From a virus, in IMG/VR virus record IMGVR_UViG_3300046787_000316, positions 62,001 to 126,000 of that record: 64,000 nt of DNA; one strand, written 5' to 3'. The position numbers and the translations under genes were made by a program. Numbering within the stretch: the stretch's first letter is position 1; the number at the start of each line of letters is the position of its first letter. The notes under the pieces are model-generated. The model searched no databases, had not been told where the DNA came from, and saw nothing but the letters and a program-made list of their open reading frames with translations. Below, in pieces: positions 9,235 through 17,811 of the stretch.

Positions 9235-9853
9235 TTATTGTAATCTTCAATGCGTAGAATTTAGAATCTCTAATCCATCCAAATCGGTCACACGCTATGA
9301 GTTCTATATTGTATTCATCACCTGCTACATTCTTTACATCATCGGGAGTAATTCCACCTAAGTTTCCTATGAGAATTATAACTCCATCTTTTTTCAAATA
9401 CTTACTTGCATTTTCAAAGAATTCTTGGTGTAAATACATATCCTCATCCAAAGACATCAATTCTTCTTGTATACTTGGATATCCACCAACCCTTGGAGAA
9501 GCGTAATGTGGTGGATTTATTATAATCGTATCAAATTTCATATTGGGCAAATTACTAAACCCATCGGATTGAATAAATTGCGTATTAGTCAATTCATTAT
9601 GTGATATTGTTTTTTCAATAAATGATGCGTTTTGACCATTTATATCAACCAAAACCAATTCATCAGCCATTCCTTTAAAATTGAGATAAAATCCCATAAA
9701 TCCTGGACCGGAACACATTTCTAATATAGTACCCTTTTTAATTGATTCAGCAACAACTTCATGTTTCAATGAATTTATACCAAAAGTAGTTCCACCGCCA
9801 TCGAATTCTATATCATAAAAAATCTTCTTACCTTCTATTGTAAATTGCTTCAT
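9227..9853 (-). CDS. Class I SAM-dependent methyltransferase (NPPH motif)
   Basis: About 208 residues with a Rossmann-like methyltransferase core. Motif I is LEMCSGPGF (44-52), the acidic strand end is LVLVD (66-70), and motif IV is NPPHY (113-117). NPPY-type motif IV is typical of enzymes that methylate exocyclic or amide nitrogen (N6-adenine, RsmC- or PrmC-type), although some act on small molecules. Context inside a sugar-modification operon favours a glycan or sugar-nucleotide substrate, but the motif alone would equally fit nucleic acid or protein. Its stop overlaps the next glycosyltransferase start. Confidence 0.75.
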   Translation of the reverse strand: MKQFTIEGKKIFYDIEFDGGGTTFGINSLKHEVVAESIKKGTILEMCSGPGFMGFYLNFKGMADELVLVDINGQNASFIEKTISHNELTNTQFIQSDGFSNLPNMKFDTIIINPPHYASPRVGGYPSIQEELMSLDEDMYLHQEFFENASKYLKKDGVIILIGNLGGITPDDVKNVAGDEYNIELIACDRFGWIRDSKFYALKITINE

Positions 9854-9856
9854 ATC

Positions 9857-10396
9857 TTAAACGTAATATAATTCAGGGTATTCAACTATGCAATGGATAC
9901 CACCATTACTATATGCGTTTGAATAAATTGTTTCAATATCTTTCCACTCCTTCAAATCATAAAATTCAATATTCTTACACAATGATTTGAATTCATTAAA
10001 ATAATTTCCTTTATGTTGATGGCCGGGGTCAAGCGGAGTATCCGAACCTTTTCCCAATCTGATTATAATATTTACCGTATTACCAGTCATCAATTCATAT
10101 TTATCCAAATGATTTACCAACTGATTTGTTGCTGATATTAGGAAATCCCATCGTGGGTAAAATGTAATAACTGTCTTGCCAGTCATAGCCATTCCCAAAC
10201 TCATTCCCATTTGAGTTTCCTCCATAACAGGTACCTCAATCATCTTCTCCTTTGGGACTTCTCCCAAAGTTGTACTCATTGGATTACCAGCGTAGATAAT
10301 TTGCTGTCCAATAAAAATTGTATCATCTTTACTAGCCAAATTAGTCATAGCATTGGTTAATGCATCCTTATATGGTGAATATTGTGGTGTACTCAT
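9857..10396 (-). CDS. Thiamine-diphosphate enzyme, pyrimidine-binding half (E1-beta/transketolase C-type)
   Basis: A stand-alone 179-residue Pyr domain. The segment IEVPVMEETQMGMSLGMAMTG (split here as IEVPVMEE plus TQMGMSLGMA, 53-70) matches the region that carries the glutamate activating the aminopyrimidine ring; E59 is the best candidate. The ITFYPRWDFLISATNQL segment follows as in E1-beta proteins. The usual E1-beta C-terminal transketolase domain is absent. The matching PP-domain gene lies about 6 kb earlier in the same operon. Together they could form a heteromeric enzyme for C-C bond making or 2-oxoacid decarboxylation in sugar biosynthesis. Overlaps the next gene start region by one base. 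Confidence 0.75.
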   Translation of the reverse strand: MSTPQYSPYKDALTNAMTNLASKDDTIFIGQQIIYAGNPMSTTLGEVPKEKMIEVPVMEETQMGMSLGMAMTGKTVITFYPRWDFLISATNQLVNHLDKYELMTGNTVNIIIRLGKGSDTPLDPGHQHKGNYFNEFKSLCKNIEFYDLKEWKDIETIYSNAYSNGGIHCIVEYPELYYV

Positions 10397-11388
10397 TATG
10401 GTCTTGAGTTTGGATTATATAAATGTTTATTAGCCTTATACCACTCTATGGTTTCTTTAAGAGCTTCTTTTAAATTTCTTTTTGGTTTCCAACCTAAATC
10501 ATTAATCTTTTTGGATGATAGTAATCTGATAGGAATCATTGGTGCTTTATTGTTCACATATTCGATTGGATTCGTATTACCATCCAATTCCTTAATCGTA
10601 TTCAACGTTTCGTTTACTGTGAATCCTTCTCCGTAACAAACATTAAAGATATCGTATGTATCACAATTTTCTGCTACGAAAATAAAACCATCTGCCATAT
10701 CTTCAACATGTAGTAAATCTCTCACTTCTGTTCCATCTCCCCAAACAGGTATTGGATTTAACCCATCGGCTACTTTACGAATATTCGCAGGTGTAACGTG
10801 GCACTTTTCAAAATCAAACTTATCATTTGGTCCAAATGCGTTTGAAGGTCTAACAATCAAACATTGCATTGGTTCGTGAATCTGATTAGAAAAGAAATCA
10901 CATAACATCTCACCATATCTCTTCATACCACCAACTGCTTTATAAACCGGCAACAATGGAGTTGCATGAACGTTAATATCTTCAACACAAAATTCAGTTC
11001 CCATATCTGGGTATGTTGTATTTGATGATATAAATAAAAATTTACGAACTTTGTTTTTCCAACTTTGTTCCATTAAATTAGTATTCATCTCTACGTTTGG
11101 AGTAACGTGTAATAATGGATTAAATTTGGTATCCAATGCGTTTGAAGTGTTTGCTGCGCAATGGAATACTACATCCACATCTTTTGTAATTTTTTCACAA
11201 AACTCTGCATTTTGTAAATTTCCTACAATGTGTTCTACATTTTCAGTTCCTTCAAAATCGTTTCTTAAACCTCTACTAAATGAAGTTGAACGTAGATTTG
11301 TATATCCTTTTTGATGTAACAATCTTAAAAGATGTGAACCAATGAATCCACTTGCTCCCGTAACTAAAATCTTATCTGTCTTTTTCAT
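10396..11388 (-). CDS. NAD-dependent epimerase/dehydratase (extended SDR), atypical catalytic motif
   Basis: About 330 residues. The N-terminal dinucleotide motif GASGFIGS (11-18), the FISSN strand (119-123) and RPSNAFGPND (about 182-191) place it in the nucleotide-sugar epimerase/dehydratase family near GDP-fucose synthase and UDP-glucose epimerase types. The usual YxxxK motif is altered: if K156 in GGMKRYGE is the catalytic lysine, the residue four before it is V152 and not Tyr. A Tyr is present three positions further back (Y149). It is the first gene after a host-type promoter inside the glycan island and overlaps the Pyr-domain gene by one base. Confidence 0.85.
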   Translation of the reverse strand: MKKTDKILVTGASGFIGSHLLRLLHQKGYTNLRSTSFSRGLRNDFEGTENVEHIVGNLQNAEFCEKITKDVDVVFHCAANTSNALDTKFNPLLHVTPNVEMNTNLMEQSWKNKVRKFLFISSNTTYPDMGTEFCVEDINVHATPLLPVYKAVGGMKRYGEMLCDFFSNQIHEPMQCLIVRPSNAFGPNDKFDFEKCHVTPANIRKVADGLNPIPVWGDGTEVRDLLHVEDMADGFIFVAENCDTYDIFNVCYGEGFTVNETLNTIKELDGNTNPIEYVNNKAPMIPIRLLSSKKINDLGWKPKRNLKEALKETIEWYKANKHLYNPNSRP

Positions 11389-11408
11389 ATTTAATTATTT
11401 GTAATCAA

Positions 11409-11440
11409 TAAAGATACAACATTTTTTTGTAATTAACAAA
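11409..11440 (-). promoter_or_regulatory. Host-type promoter (TTTG-N20-TATCTTTA)
   Basis: Minus-strand TTTG at 11440-11437 and TATCTTTA at 11416-11409 with 20 nt between them, ending 20 nt before the epimerase ATG. This is the Bacteroidetes housekeeping promoter pattern, with the last G of TAnnTTTG replaced by A. The TTTG lies in the stop region of the 2OG oxygenase gene. Confidence 0.6.
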
Positions 11441-12077
11441 AATTTATGTAACAAAATCTATTATAATTTTTAACTTTTTCAACTGCGTGAAATGGATTGT
11501 GTTTTGTAAAATCTAATATAGCAACATTTCCAAAAATAGGTTTAACTATATTTGTATGTTCTATTATTAACTCACCACCATTACCCTCAATATAATTGTG
11601 GGTTAGATATATTAATATAACACAATTTGGCTTGTTTTCAGAATACGATGCATCTTGATGATTAATTAAGTAGCAGCCATCGTTATACATAGTTAGTTGT
11701 GATGAACCTTTGAATTCCGAATCGTAGAATGTTTTAAATATAGTTTCAGCCAATTTAGCCGATTCATTTATATATTTAGGATAATCGAAGTACCAAATTT
11801 GGTCAACTGAATTATCCACACCATTGGTATAATTTTCTAATATATCATTCTTAATGATTTCCAACTCATCAAATGGTGCATCTAATATAGATGATTTGTA
11901 TGGCGATTTCTTATTCAATTCTATAATAGAATTTCTCAAATTACGAAAAGATGAAGGTTTCAATGTTTCAATTGGAAACAATTTTTCTAATTTAAGAAAT
12001 AAATCGTTATTTAATTCACTTAAATGAAATGAAACGTATCCTTTATTGAATAATTCGTTTTTTAAAACAGATTCCAT
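11433..12077 (-). CDS. 2-oxoglutarate/Fe(II) oxygenase
   Basis: About 214 residues with the prolyl-4-hydroxylase-like double-stranded beta-helix signature. The iron triad is H140-x-D142 (INHQDAS) and H197 (NPFHAVE), and R207 (YNRFCY) is the 2-oxoglutarate anchor. Such phage enzymes hydroxylate proteins, nucleic acids or small molecules; here the sugar-modification context suggests a glycan precursor or a peptide acceptor. It overlaps the preceding SGNH gene by 16 nt. The family is secure and the substrate is unknown. Confidence 0.85.
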   Translation of the reverse strand: MESVLKNELFNKGYVSFHLSELNNDLFLKLEKLFPIETLKPSSFRNLRNSIIELNKKSPYKSSILDAPFDELEIIKNDILENYTNGVDNSVDQIWYFDYPKYINESAKLAETIFKTFYDSEFKGSSQLTMYNDGCYLINHQDASYSENKPNCVILIYLTHNYIEGNGGELIIEHTNIVKPIFGNVAILDFTKHNPFHAVEKVKNYNRFCYINFC

Positions 12078-13147
12078 TGTGATATTATATTTTTTGTGAA
12101 TATTTTATACATTCTAGCCGATACGTGTCCCAATGGACACCCATCATTATATAGTTCAATCAATTTATCTTCGGTATATTCCCCATCTACTCTTTGCTCC
12201 ATAAATAATGAATTATTGTAGTTGGTATCTCTATTGGAATCATTTATATCATAATTACGAATTGCCCATTCAATTACTCCACCAAATTTATGAATACCCT
12301 CTTCTTCATAAAACCAAAACGTATTCCAATCTACCATATTATAGTAATATTCCAAATATGGATTTTTAAAATAGCTCATAGAGTCATTATAGGTGTTTGG
12401 TATGTATTTGTTTTTTATAATTTCATACATTTCGTTATGCGGCGAATTCTCTGGCTTAAACATTGGGAATCCTCCACCATTTATACAATTTAAAACGTAT
12501 GTATCTGAAAAGTTATTAGATATGTTGAACATCTTATATTTTATACCATTTGATTTAAAATACATTTGTAACATAATGATTGTTTCTAAAAATACAAGCA
12601 ATCTCTCTTCATACGAATGATAGTGTCCTAAGTTTAAATAAGCAAATTCTCTCATAGGATTTTTAACATGCTCCATTCCGAATCCACCTGATAGGAAATA
12701 GTATCCGTTTTCACCAATACTATTTTTTTCTTCTACGAAATCATTAATATGCGCATAATCATCATCCCACCTCTTACCATGCTGTGGTAGTTTTAGTTTT
12801 GGATTTTCATTTATCTTTGATGGTGACACAAAATAACTATTTCTATAAAAAGATGACCATTGTACTATAACCGAAATATCAGATGTATCAATTCCTTCTT
12901 TTTTTAATTTTTCGATTTTGTAAATTATATTTCTAGCTATTACTTGATTATCGTTTGTAACATTTCCCAAATTTATAACTTTCAATTCAGGGTTTGCTTC
13001 TTGAATTTGATGTGCGTAATAATTAAATTCATTCGAATGAGAATGCCTTGCCATATCATCTTCTTCCATAAAATTATCAGCGGTTACATCGATATTAATT
13101 CGACCTGCTCGTGTGAATGAGCAACCATTTGTAATTAAATATTTCAT
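12062..13147 (-). CDS. SGNH/GDSL-like hydrolase, copy A
   Basis: About 361 residues. The N-terminus KYLITNGCSFT has the block I serine in the GCS form, GNVTNDN is the Gly/Asn block, and VIVQWSS the following strand. The C-terminal NDGCPLGHVSARM places a His where the catalytic D..H pair is expected. This family removes or transfers acyl groups, often O-acetyl, on glycans. It is adjacent to and clearly related to the next-upstream gene: both share GCSFT, TNDN, QWS and a G-H-x-S end. ATGA overlap with that neighbour implies coupling. Cytoplasmic, as no signal peptide is seen. Confidence 0.75.
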   Translation of the reverse strand: MKYLITNGCSFTRAGRINIDVTADNFMEEDDMARHSHSNEFNYYAHQIQEANPELKVINLGNVTNDNQVIARNIIYKIEKLKKEGIDTSDISVIVQWSSFYRNSYFVSPSKINENPKLKLPQHGKRWDDDYAHINDFVEEKNSIGENGYYFLSGGFGMEHVKNPMREFAYLNLGHYHSYEERLLVFLETIIMLQMYFKSNGIKYKMFNISNNFSDTYVLNCINGGGFPMFKPENSPHNEMYEIIKNKYIPNTYNDSMSYFKNPYLEYYYNMVDWNTFWFYEEEGIHKFGGVIEWAIRNYDINDSNRDTNYNNSLFMEQRVDGEYTEDKLIELYNDGCPLGHVSARMYKIFTKNIISQWNLF

Positions 13148-14154
13148 AAGAATTTTGGTTTTAAAATATCAAAATAAAACTTTCTCCACATTAACGTAGA
13201 TGGGTGTCCATACGATTTATCATTGAAGTAATTCTTAATATCCGTATCTGACATAAATTCCATTTCAAAATAGATATTTTTACTTAAATTTAAACCACTA
13301 TCATCTACAATGTTCTCATCCCAATTACCCAAAGTCCATTCCAATGCTCCCCCACATTTGTGATATCCATCTATCTGATAATACCAAAAATCATTTTCAA
13401 AATCTATTAAATCTATTAAATAATTAATATATGGGTTATCCATAAACATACCGGCTTCCCAATTTTCTCCAACCAATTTATATTTAAGTAAGTTTGGTCC
13501 AAAATCTATAACCGGCTCTTGTGTTCTGTTATTTAAGTTATCGTATGTAGAAAATGAATTGGATGTGATATTATTATTCATTTGAAAATATTTGTATTTT
13601 ATTCCCAAACTTTTACAGAATGATGACATCATAATTATATTCTTCAACCAAGATATTATACGTTCTTCGTTTGAGTATTGATGTGCAAAATAATTAAACG
13701 TTATATCATTTAGTTTATCCAAATTATCGGTGCGATTGTATCCACCAGTTAGATATTTGAAACCATGTTCATACGGATATCGTTTTTCTGAAATGAAATC
13801 ATTGGTATGTATCCTATTAGTCATCTCACTACGGCTTACCATATATTTTGGTATATAGAATGAATTTCTACTCAATGCAGACCACTGTATTATAACTTCA
13901 ATATCAGTTGGGTTAATACCATCTTTCATTAATTTACTAATGGCATACATAACACTTTCAACAATTGTACTATTATCATTTGTAGGGCAACCATAGTTAT
14001 GAACTTTATAGTTATCCGATTCGTAATATTGTATCCACTCTACCCAAGTCCAACTTTCCATATTTTTATCAAACAATGGATACTCCGTTGGCATGTCGAT
14101 ATTTGGTTTTACTAAATTAGTAAAAGAACATCCAGATGTTACGAGGTGTTTCAT
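13144..14154 (-). CDS. SGNH/GDSL-like hydrolase, copy B
   Basis: About 336 residues, paralog of the adjacent copy. HLVTSGCSFTN gives the nucleophile block, GCPTNDN the oxyanion-hole block, VIIQWSALSRNSFY the next strand (copy A has QWSSFYRNSYF), and KSYGHPSTLMW the C-terminal histidine block. The pair probably arose by tandem duplication. Both are long for the family because of an insert between the strand after block III and the C-terminal His. Likely glycan acyl esterases or acyltransferases. The start codon abuts the epimerase stop. Confidence 0.75.
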   Translation of the reverse strand: MKHLVTSGCSFTNLVKPNIDMPTEYPLFDKNMESWTWVEWIQYYESDNYKVHNYGCPTNDNSTIVESVMYAISKLMKDGINPTDIEVIIQWSALSRNSFYIPKYMVSRSEMTNRIHTNDFISEKRYPYEHGFKYLTGGYNRTDNLDKLNDITFNYFAHQYSNEERIISWLKNIIMMSSFCKSLGIKYKYFQMNNNITSNSFSTYDNLNNRTQEPVIDFGPNLLKYKLVGENWEAGMFMDNPYINYLIDLIDFENDFWYYQIDGYHKCGGALEWTLGNWDENIVDDSGLNLSKNIYFEMEFMSDTDIKNYFNDKSYGHPSTLMWRKFYFDILKPKFL

Positions 14155-15152
14155 TACAATTTACTTTTATATGCTAATATTGATTTTGTAAGTCCTTCTT
14201 TCAAAGTAGTTTGTGGCAAAATACCATATTTGGTTTGTTTTTTAGAACCTAAACATCTAATGGCATCTCCATTTGTTTTAGTTTCATCCCACACTATATT
14301 TTTCTCTATCCCACTTATTTCTTTATATGCTTCAACGATAGTTTCAATTGTTTCTTTAATTGTAACTGCTTCGCCACATCCAAAATTGATTATGTCCTTA
14401 ACTTCCTTTTTAACAACATCGATAGTCGCTTGAGCTACATCATCTCCAAATACAAAATCTCTTTTAGAAGAACCATTTCCCCAACAAATCATATCATCTC
14501 CTTCTACATTAAATAACTTCCATATATTAGAACTAATTACAGTAGCATCTTGAGCAAAATTATCATTTGTGCCATAGATGTTAGATGGGCGTATTACAGT
14601 CCAATTATCCCATCCGTATTGAATCCTAAGCGAATCTAACGTAAGTTCTCCCATACGTTTTGTCCAACCTGGATGCCAATCTAATCGAGATGGAGTTGAT
14701 GCCCAAGTTTCTTCTTGTGACCAAATATCTTCTTCGTGCATTACATCGGCTGGCGAATATACACCAACTGATGAAAGATATACAAACCAATCAACTTTTG
14801 CATCAAATGATGCTTTAATCATATTGGTATTAAACATCAACATTGGGAATAAATAATCAGCAGGTTGCGTTGATGAACGAGCGGGTGAACCTTTTACTCC
14901 AGCAATATGTAATACTATATCAATCTTCTCATTTTCGAATAATTGTTCACAATGTGAAAGATATGTTAAATCTGTTTGAACTAATATCAATCTATCTAAA
15001 CCATATTTAGATTGTAGTTCTCTCAATGATTCGCCGATTTTTAAATCAACTGCCATTACATTAGAACCTTCTTCTAAACACTTTTCAATTGTTGGTAATC
15101 CAACCAACCCATTTGCTCCCGTTACTAAAACGTTTTTGCCTTTAAATTCCAT
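14154..15152 (-). CDS. NAD-dependent epimerase/dehydratase, second atypical SDR
   Basis: About 332 residues. TGANGLVGL (11-19) is the NAD-binding loop, VYLSSVGVYSP (124-134) carries the catalytic Ser/Thr strand, and IRPSNIYGTND matches the substrate loop of nucleotide-sugar epimerases. The Tyr-x-x-x-Lys motif appears as HPGWTKRMGE: K165 is present but the residue four before it is P161. This second departure from YxxxK matches the one in the SDR at 10396-11388 and suggests both use another acid/base or have another reaction. Overlaps the preceding glycosyltransferase gene by 11 nt. Confidence 0.85.
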   Translation of the reverse strand: MEFKGKNVLVTGANGLVGLPTIEKCLEEGSNVMAVDLKIGESLRELQSKYGLDRLILVQTDLTYLSHCEQLFENEKIDIVLHIAGVKGSPARSSTQPADYLFPMLMFNTNMIKASFDAKVDWFVYLSSVGVYSPADVMHEEDIWSQEETWASTPSRLDWHPGWTKRMGELTLDSLRIQYGWDNWTVIRPSNIYGTNDNFAQDATVISSNIWKLFNVEGDDMICWGNGSSKRDFVFGDDVAQATIDVVKKEVKDIINFGCGEAVTIKETIETIVEAYKEISGIEKNIVWDETKTNGDAIRCLGSKKQTKYGILPQTTLKEGLTKSILAYKSKL

Positions 15153-16461
15153 AATTTTTTATTTTTTGTAAACTATTTTCAAATACATCATACTTTGTAA
15201 AACTTAATAGATGATTCCTATTATATATACATATATTTTTCAATTCTAATAGTAGTTGATTTAGTTCAGTTATATCGAATTGAGATATACGAAGTATTTC
15301 ATCGCATACCATTTTAAATCGTTTTTGAGAATTAGTTTCATTATCATATTCCTCATTTATATAAGGTGAGAATGTTTTAAATCCTAATTCTTGCATTATT
15401 TTTAAATGTCCATTTGAAGAAAATACAATGAAAGGTTGTAAATTAATAATTGGATGAAATGTTTTTTCCGAAAGGAATACTCTGTTATTTGTAAATGTAG
15501 TTTCAGTTACAATGTTAATAGCAGATTCCATATACAATGGCTTATAGTATATTTCGGAAGTTCTGAATTCAGATATGTTAATACGTTTATCCAAAAATTG
15601 AGTATCCAACTCCATTGGTATTTTATTAAAAAAAATGGAATCATACTCCATATATGACTGCGCATCTACTTTCGAAAGCACCTCATTTAATTCATCTACA
15701 TTTTTAGGATTGTGGCATACTAAGAAACTAAAATTACCAATATCCCATAGATTATTTTTTTCTAAAAATAAACCCAATGCATATCGATGTGGTCTATCAA
15801 CGTGTCTATTCATTGAAATAAAGTGTTTTTGTTTTTTAGTATCAAATACACTATGGTCTACTATTTCGGTAGTAAATTCAACTTGATTAGATTTATATGT
15901 TTTATTTCTTAATAATAGTTTTAAAGATTGTGCAGTATTTGCCAAAAAGAAATGGTCTGATATATAATTTATATTAGAATTTGTTGGAATATTGTTTGCG
16001 CTTGTTAATATAAAGAAATTAGATGGATTTATGTTGTTATCTCTACAAAATGTTTCTATTTGATTATTAAAAACAACATCGTATAAAGGTTCACCAAACC
16101 AATTAAATATTACCTTTAGTTGATTCGATTTTAACCTATCCAACACATTATCGGATATATTATTTATAAATTCATTATTGTAATATGGAACAGGTGTGTA
16201 TGATTCGCATATATAATACAATACATCATCTGATATATCGGTGGTTTGTAAATTATGTTTAAATACATACCCAGTTGATAATGTGCCAGAAAATTTATTA
16301 GTTCTACGTTCTCTTAAAAAAGAATCCCAATTGTAATCTATTGAGCATAACGTATTGTATTCATCTAATTCAATTTTGGAAAGGTTGTTTGGAAGTATTC
16401 TACCAAATTTATCTACATTTTCAAAGTAGAATTTAAAAGGCAATCCATTTACCTGTTCCAT
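15142..16461 (-). CDS. Putative glycosyltransferase, fucosyltransferase-like family, copy 2
   Basis: About 439 residues, paralogous to the gene at 7795-9234. FISMNRHVDRPHRYALG near 230 is the counterpart of NLNRRIRVHR there. FLSEKTFHPI, QPFIVFSS and ELGFKTFSP repeat the C-terminal sugar-nucleotide signature. No signal peptide or membrane span is visible. Its start lies 28 nt inside the end of the PP-domain gene, so the two are translationally linked. Likely transfers a deoxysugar or hexose made by the neighbouring epimerases, which is inference only. Confidence 0.65.
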   Translation of the reverse strand: MEQVNGLPFKFYFENVDKFGRILPNNLSKIELDEYNTLCSIDYNWDSFLRERRTNKFSGTLSTGYVFKHNLQTTDISDDVLYYICESYTPVPYYNNEFINNISDNVLDRLKSNQLKVIFNWFGEPLYDVVFNNQIETFCRDNNINPSNFFILTSANNIPTNSNINYISDHFFLANTAQSLKLLLRNKTYKSNQVEFTTEIVDHSVFDTKKQKHFISMNRHVDRPHRYALGLFLEKNNLWDIGNFSFLVCHNPKNVDELNEVLSKVDAQSYMEYDSIFFNKIPMELDTQFLDKRINISEFRTSEIYYKPLYMESAINIVTETTFTNNRVFLSEKTFHPIINLQPFIVFSSNGHLKIMQELGFKTFSPYINEEYDNETNSQKRFKMVCDEILRISQFDITELNQLLLELKNICIYNRNHLLSFTKYDVFENSLQKIKNYGI

Positions 16462-17062
16462 AATGTGGGAATTTTGATTTATAGTTGTAATATATTACAT
16501 CCGATGGTATTTCTCTTTTTGTATTCCAAGTTGCTTCCGTTGGTGTATAAGTTGAAACATTATTATCTTCTACTACGAAATATAAAGGTAAGTCAAAGTT
16601 TTTAGCATACTTATGTACTTCATAAAATATACCACTTTCAAAACTCATATCACCTACAAAACACCAAACTTTTTCATCACTACCACTATCTTTTAAAGAT
16701 TTGGCAACACCCAATGCAATTGAAAGAGTTCCACCAACAATTGCCGATGAATATAATTTTTCATCCGAATTGCATAATGTGATTGATTTTCCTTTAAGGA
16801 TTTCATCTTCAATCCAAATTGGACAAACACCTTTAAGTAATGCATGATAATGCGAACGCCAAGTTGAAAACACCCAATCGGTTGATTTTATTCTTTTGAA
16901 TATTTCAATCAATTGCTCTTCATTTCCTTCCGATAAATGAATGGGGCCCCTAATCTTTGCATCTTCCCAATGCTTCACAATCATTTCTTCAAAATTGATT
17001 AAATCTTCCGAAGTGTATTCCACATCATTTACAATTGGATACTTATCGATATTCTGTATCAT
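16433..17062 (-). CDS. Thiamine-diphosphate enzyme, PP-binding half (E1-alpha-like)
   Basis: About 209 residues that align with the core of 2-oxoacid dehydrogenase E1-alpha. IHLSEGNEEQ (41-50) matches the G.EA..vG start, STWRSHYHALLKG (66-78) the yR.Hg..l..G segment, and VGDMSFESGIFYEV (136-149) with EDNN (165-168) the ThDP/Mg motif GDG-x(26)-NN, here with Met in place of the third Gly. It is much shorter than a full E1-alpha (about 330-400). The partner Pyr half is encoded about 6 kb later. The reaction is not readable. In a sugar operon a two-carbon transfer or decarboxylative addition is plausible. Confidence 0.75.
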   Translation of the reverse strand: MIQNIDKYPIVNDVEYTSEDLINFEEMIVKHWEDAKIRGPIHLSEGNEEQLIEIFKRIKSTDWVFSTWRSHYHALLKGVCPIWIEDEILKGKSITLCNSDEKLYSSAIVGGTLSIALGVAKSLKDSGSDEKVWCFVGDMSFESGIFYEVHKYAKNFDLPLYFVVEDNNVSTYTPTEATWNTKREIPSDVIYYNYKSKFPHYGTGKWIAF

Positions 17063-17811
17063 ATTAGTTTTATTTCAGTTAACTTATTATATATTCGCTG
17101 TGCTACTTCCTTATGCCCTTCGATGGATAAATGTGGGTCTGGCACTGGACAATTTGGTATATCCATTATTCTCATTTCATTATTACTAGCCCATGCTCCC
17201 AAATTATCACCATCAAATTTTATAAAATTATTTGCTTCATTAAATTGAGTTGGATTACCATCATACGAAAGCCATAATGTATCTATACCTTTTGATTTTA
17301 ACCATAAATCATACATCTCAATATCTCTAATTAAATTATTCACAACATCGGTTTCATTGTAAATATATGATAAGTAATTAGTATAGTACTCATGTAATGG
17401 TTTGTATGCGTAGTTTCCTAAAAATGGTGGTTCTGAAAATTCAGTTCTATTTAATTTTATAAACTCATTTGTAAAATCATAATAAACGTGCTGTCTAGTA
17501 AACATTGTCAACTGTCCTATCATTAAAACACGTTGAGTTGGTTTTGGATTTGAAAAGTATTTATAAATTTTTCTAAAAATCAAATCATTAGATGACATCG
17601 ATTCGGCAGTATTTATAAACTTACATCCGAATAAATTAGCCAAATATACTATGTAATTATTATCTTTTTTAAATTTTATAGTATCAGGATGCATGAACCC
17701 AATACTATCATCATTTATATTATTTATAAATTTATAAACGTTTGGATTATCCAGTCCACCACCTTCGGTAAAACTACAACCAAATCCTACTATTAAATCG
17801 TATTGCTTCAT
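17059..17811 (-). CDS. SGNH/GDSL-like hydrolase, third island copy
   Basis: About 250 residues, close to the usual SGNH length. DLIVGFGCSFTEGGG carries the nucleophile in the GCS form, VLMIGQLTMFTR the strand after the Gly/Asn region, and CPVPDPHLSIEGHKEVAQ the canonical D..H block (D and H two apart in DPH). It differs from the two long copies by lacking their insert and having a full DxxH-type end. Probably a cytoplasmic esterase or acyltransferase acting on a sugar intermediate. It has ATGA overlaps with both neighbours. Confidence 0.8.
   Translation of the reverse strand: MKQYDLIVGFGCSFTEGGGLDNPNVYKFINNINDDSIGFMHPDTIKFKKDNNYIVYLANLFGCKFINTAESMSSNDLIFRKIYKYFSNPKPTQRVLMIGQLTMFTRQHVYYDFTNEFIKLNRTEFSEPPFLGNYAYKPLHEYYTNYLSYIYNETDVVNNLIRDIEMYDLWLKSKGIDTLWLSYDGNPTQFNEANNFIKFDGDNLGAWASNNEMRIMDIPNCPVPDPHLSIEGHKEVAQRIYNKLTEIKLI

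Noticed and set aside
16941-16950. GGGGCCCC palindrome as a regulatory site
   Set aside because: It lies inside a coding Arg-Gly-Pro segment and has no companion copies.
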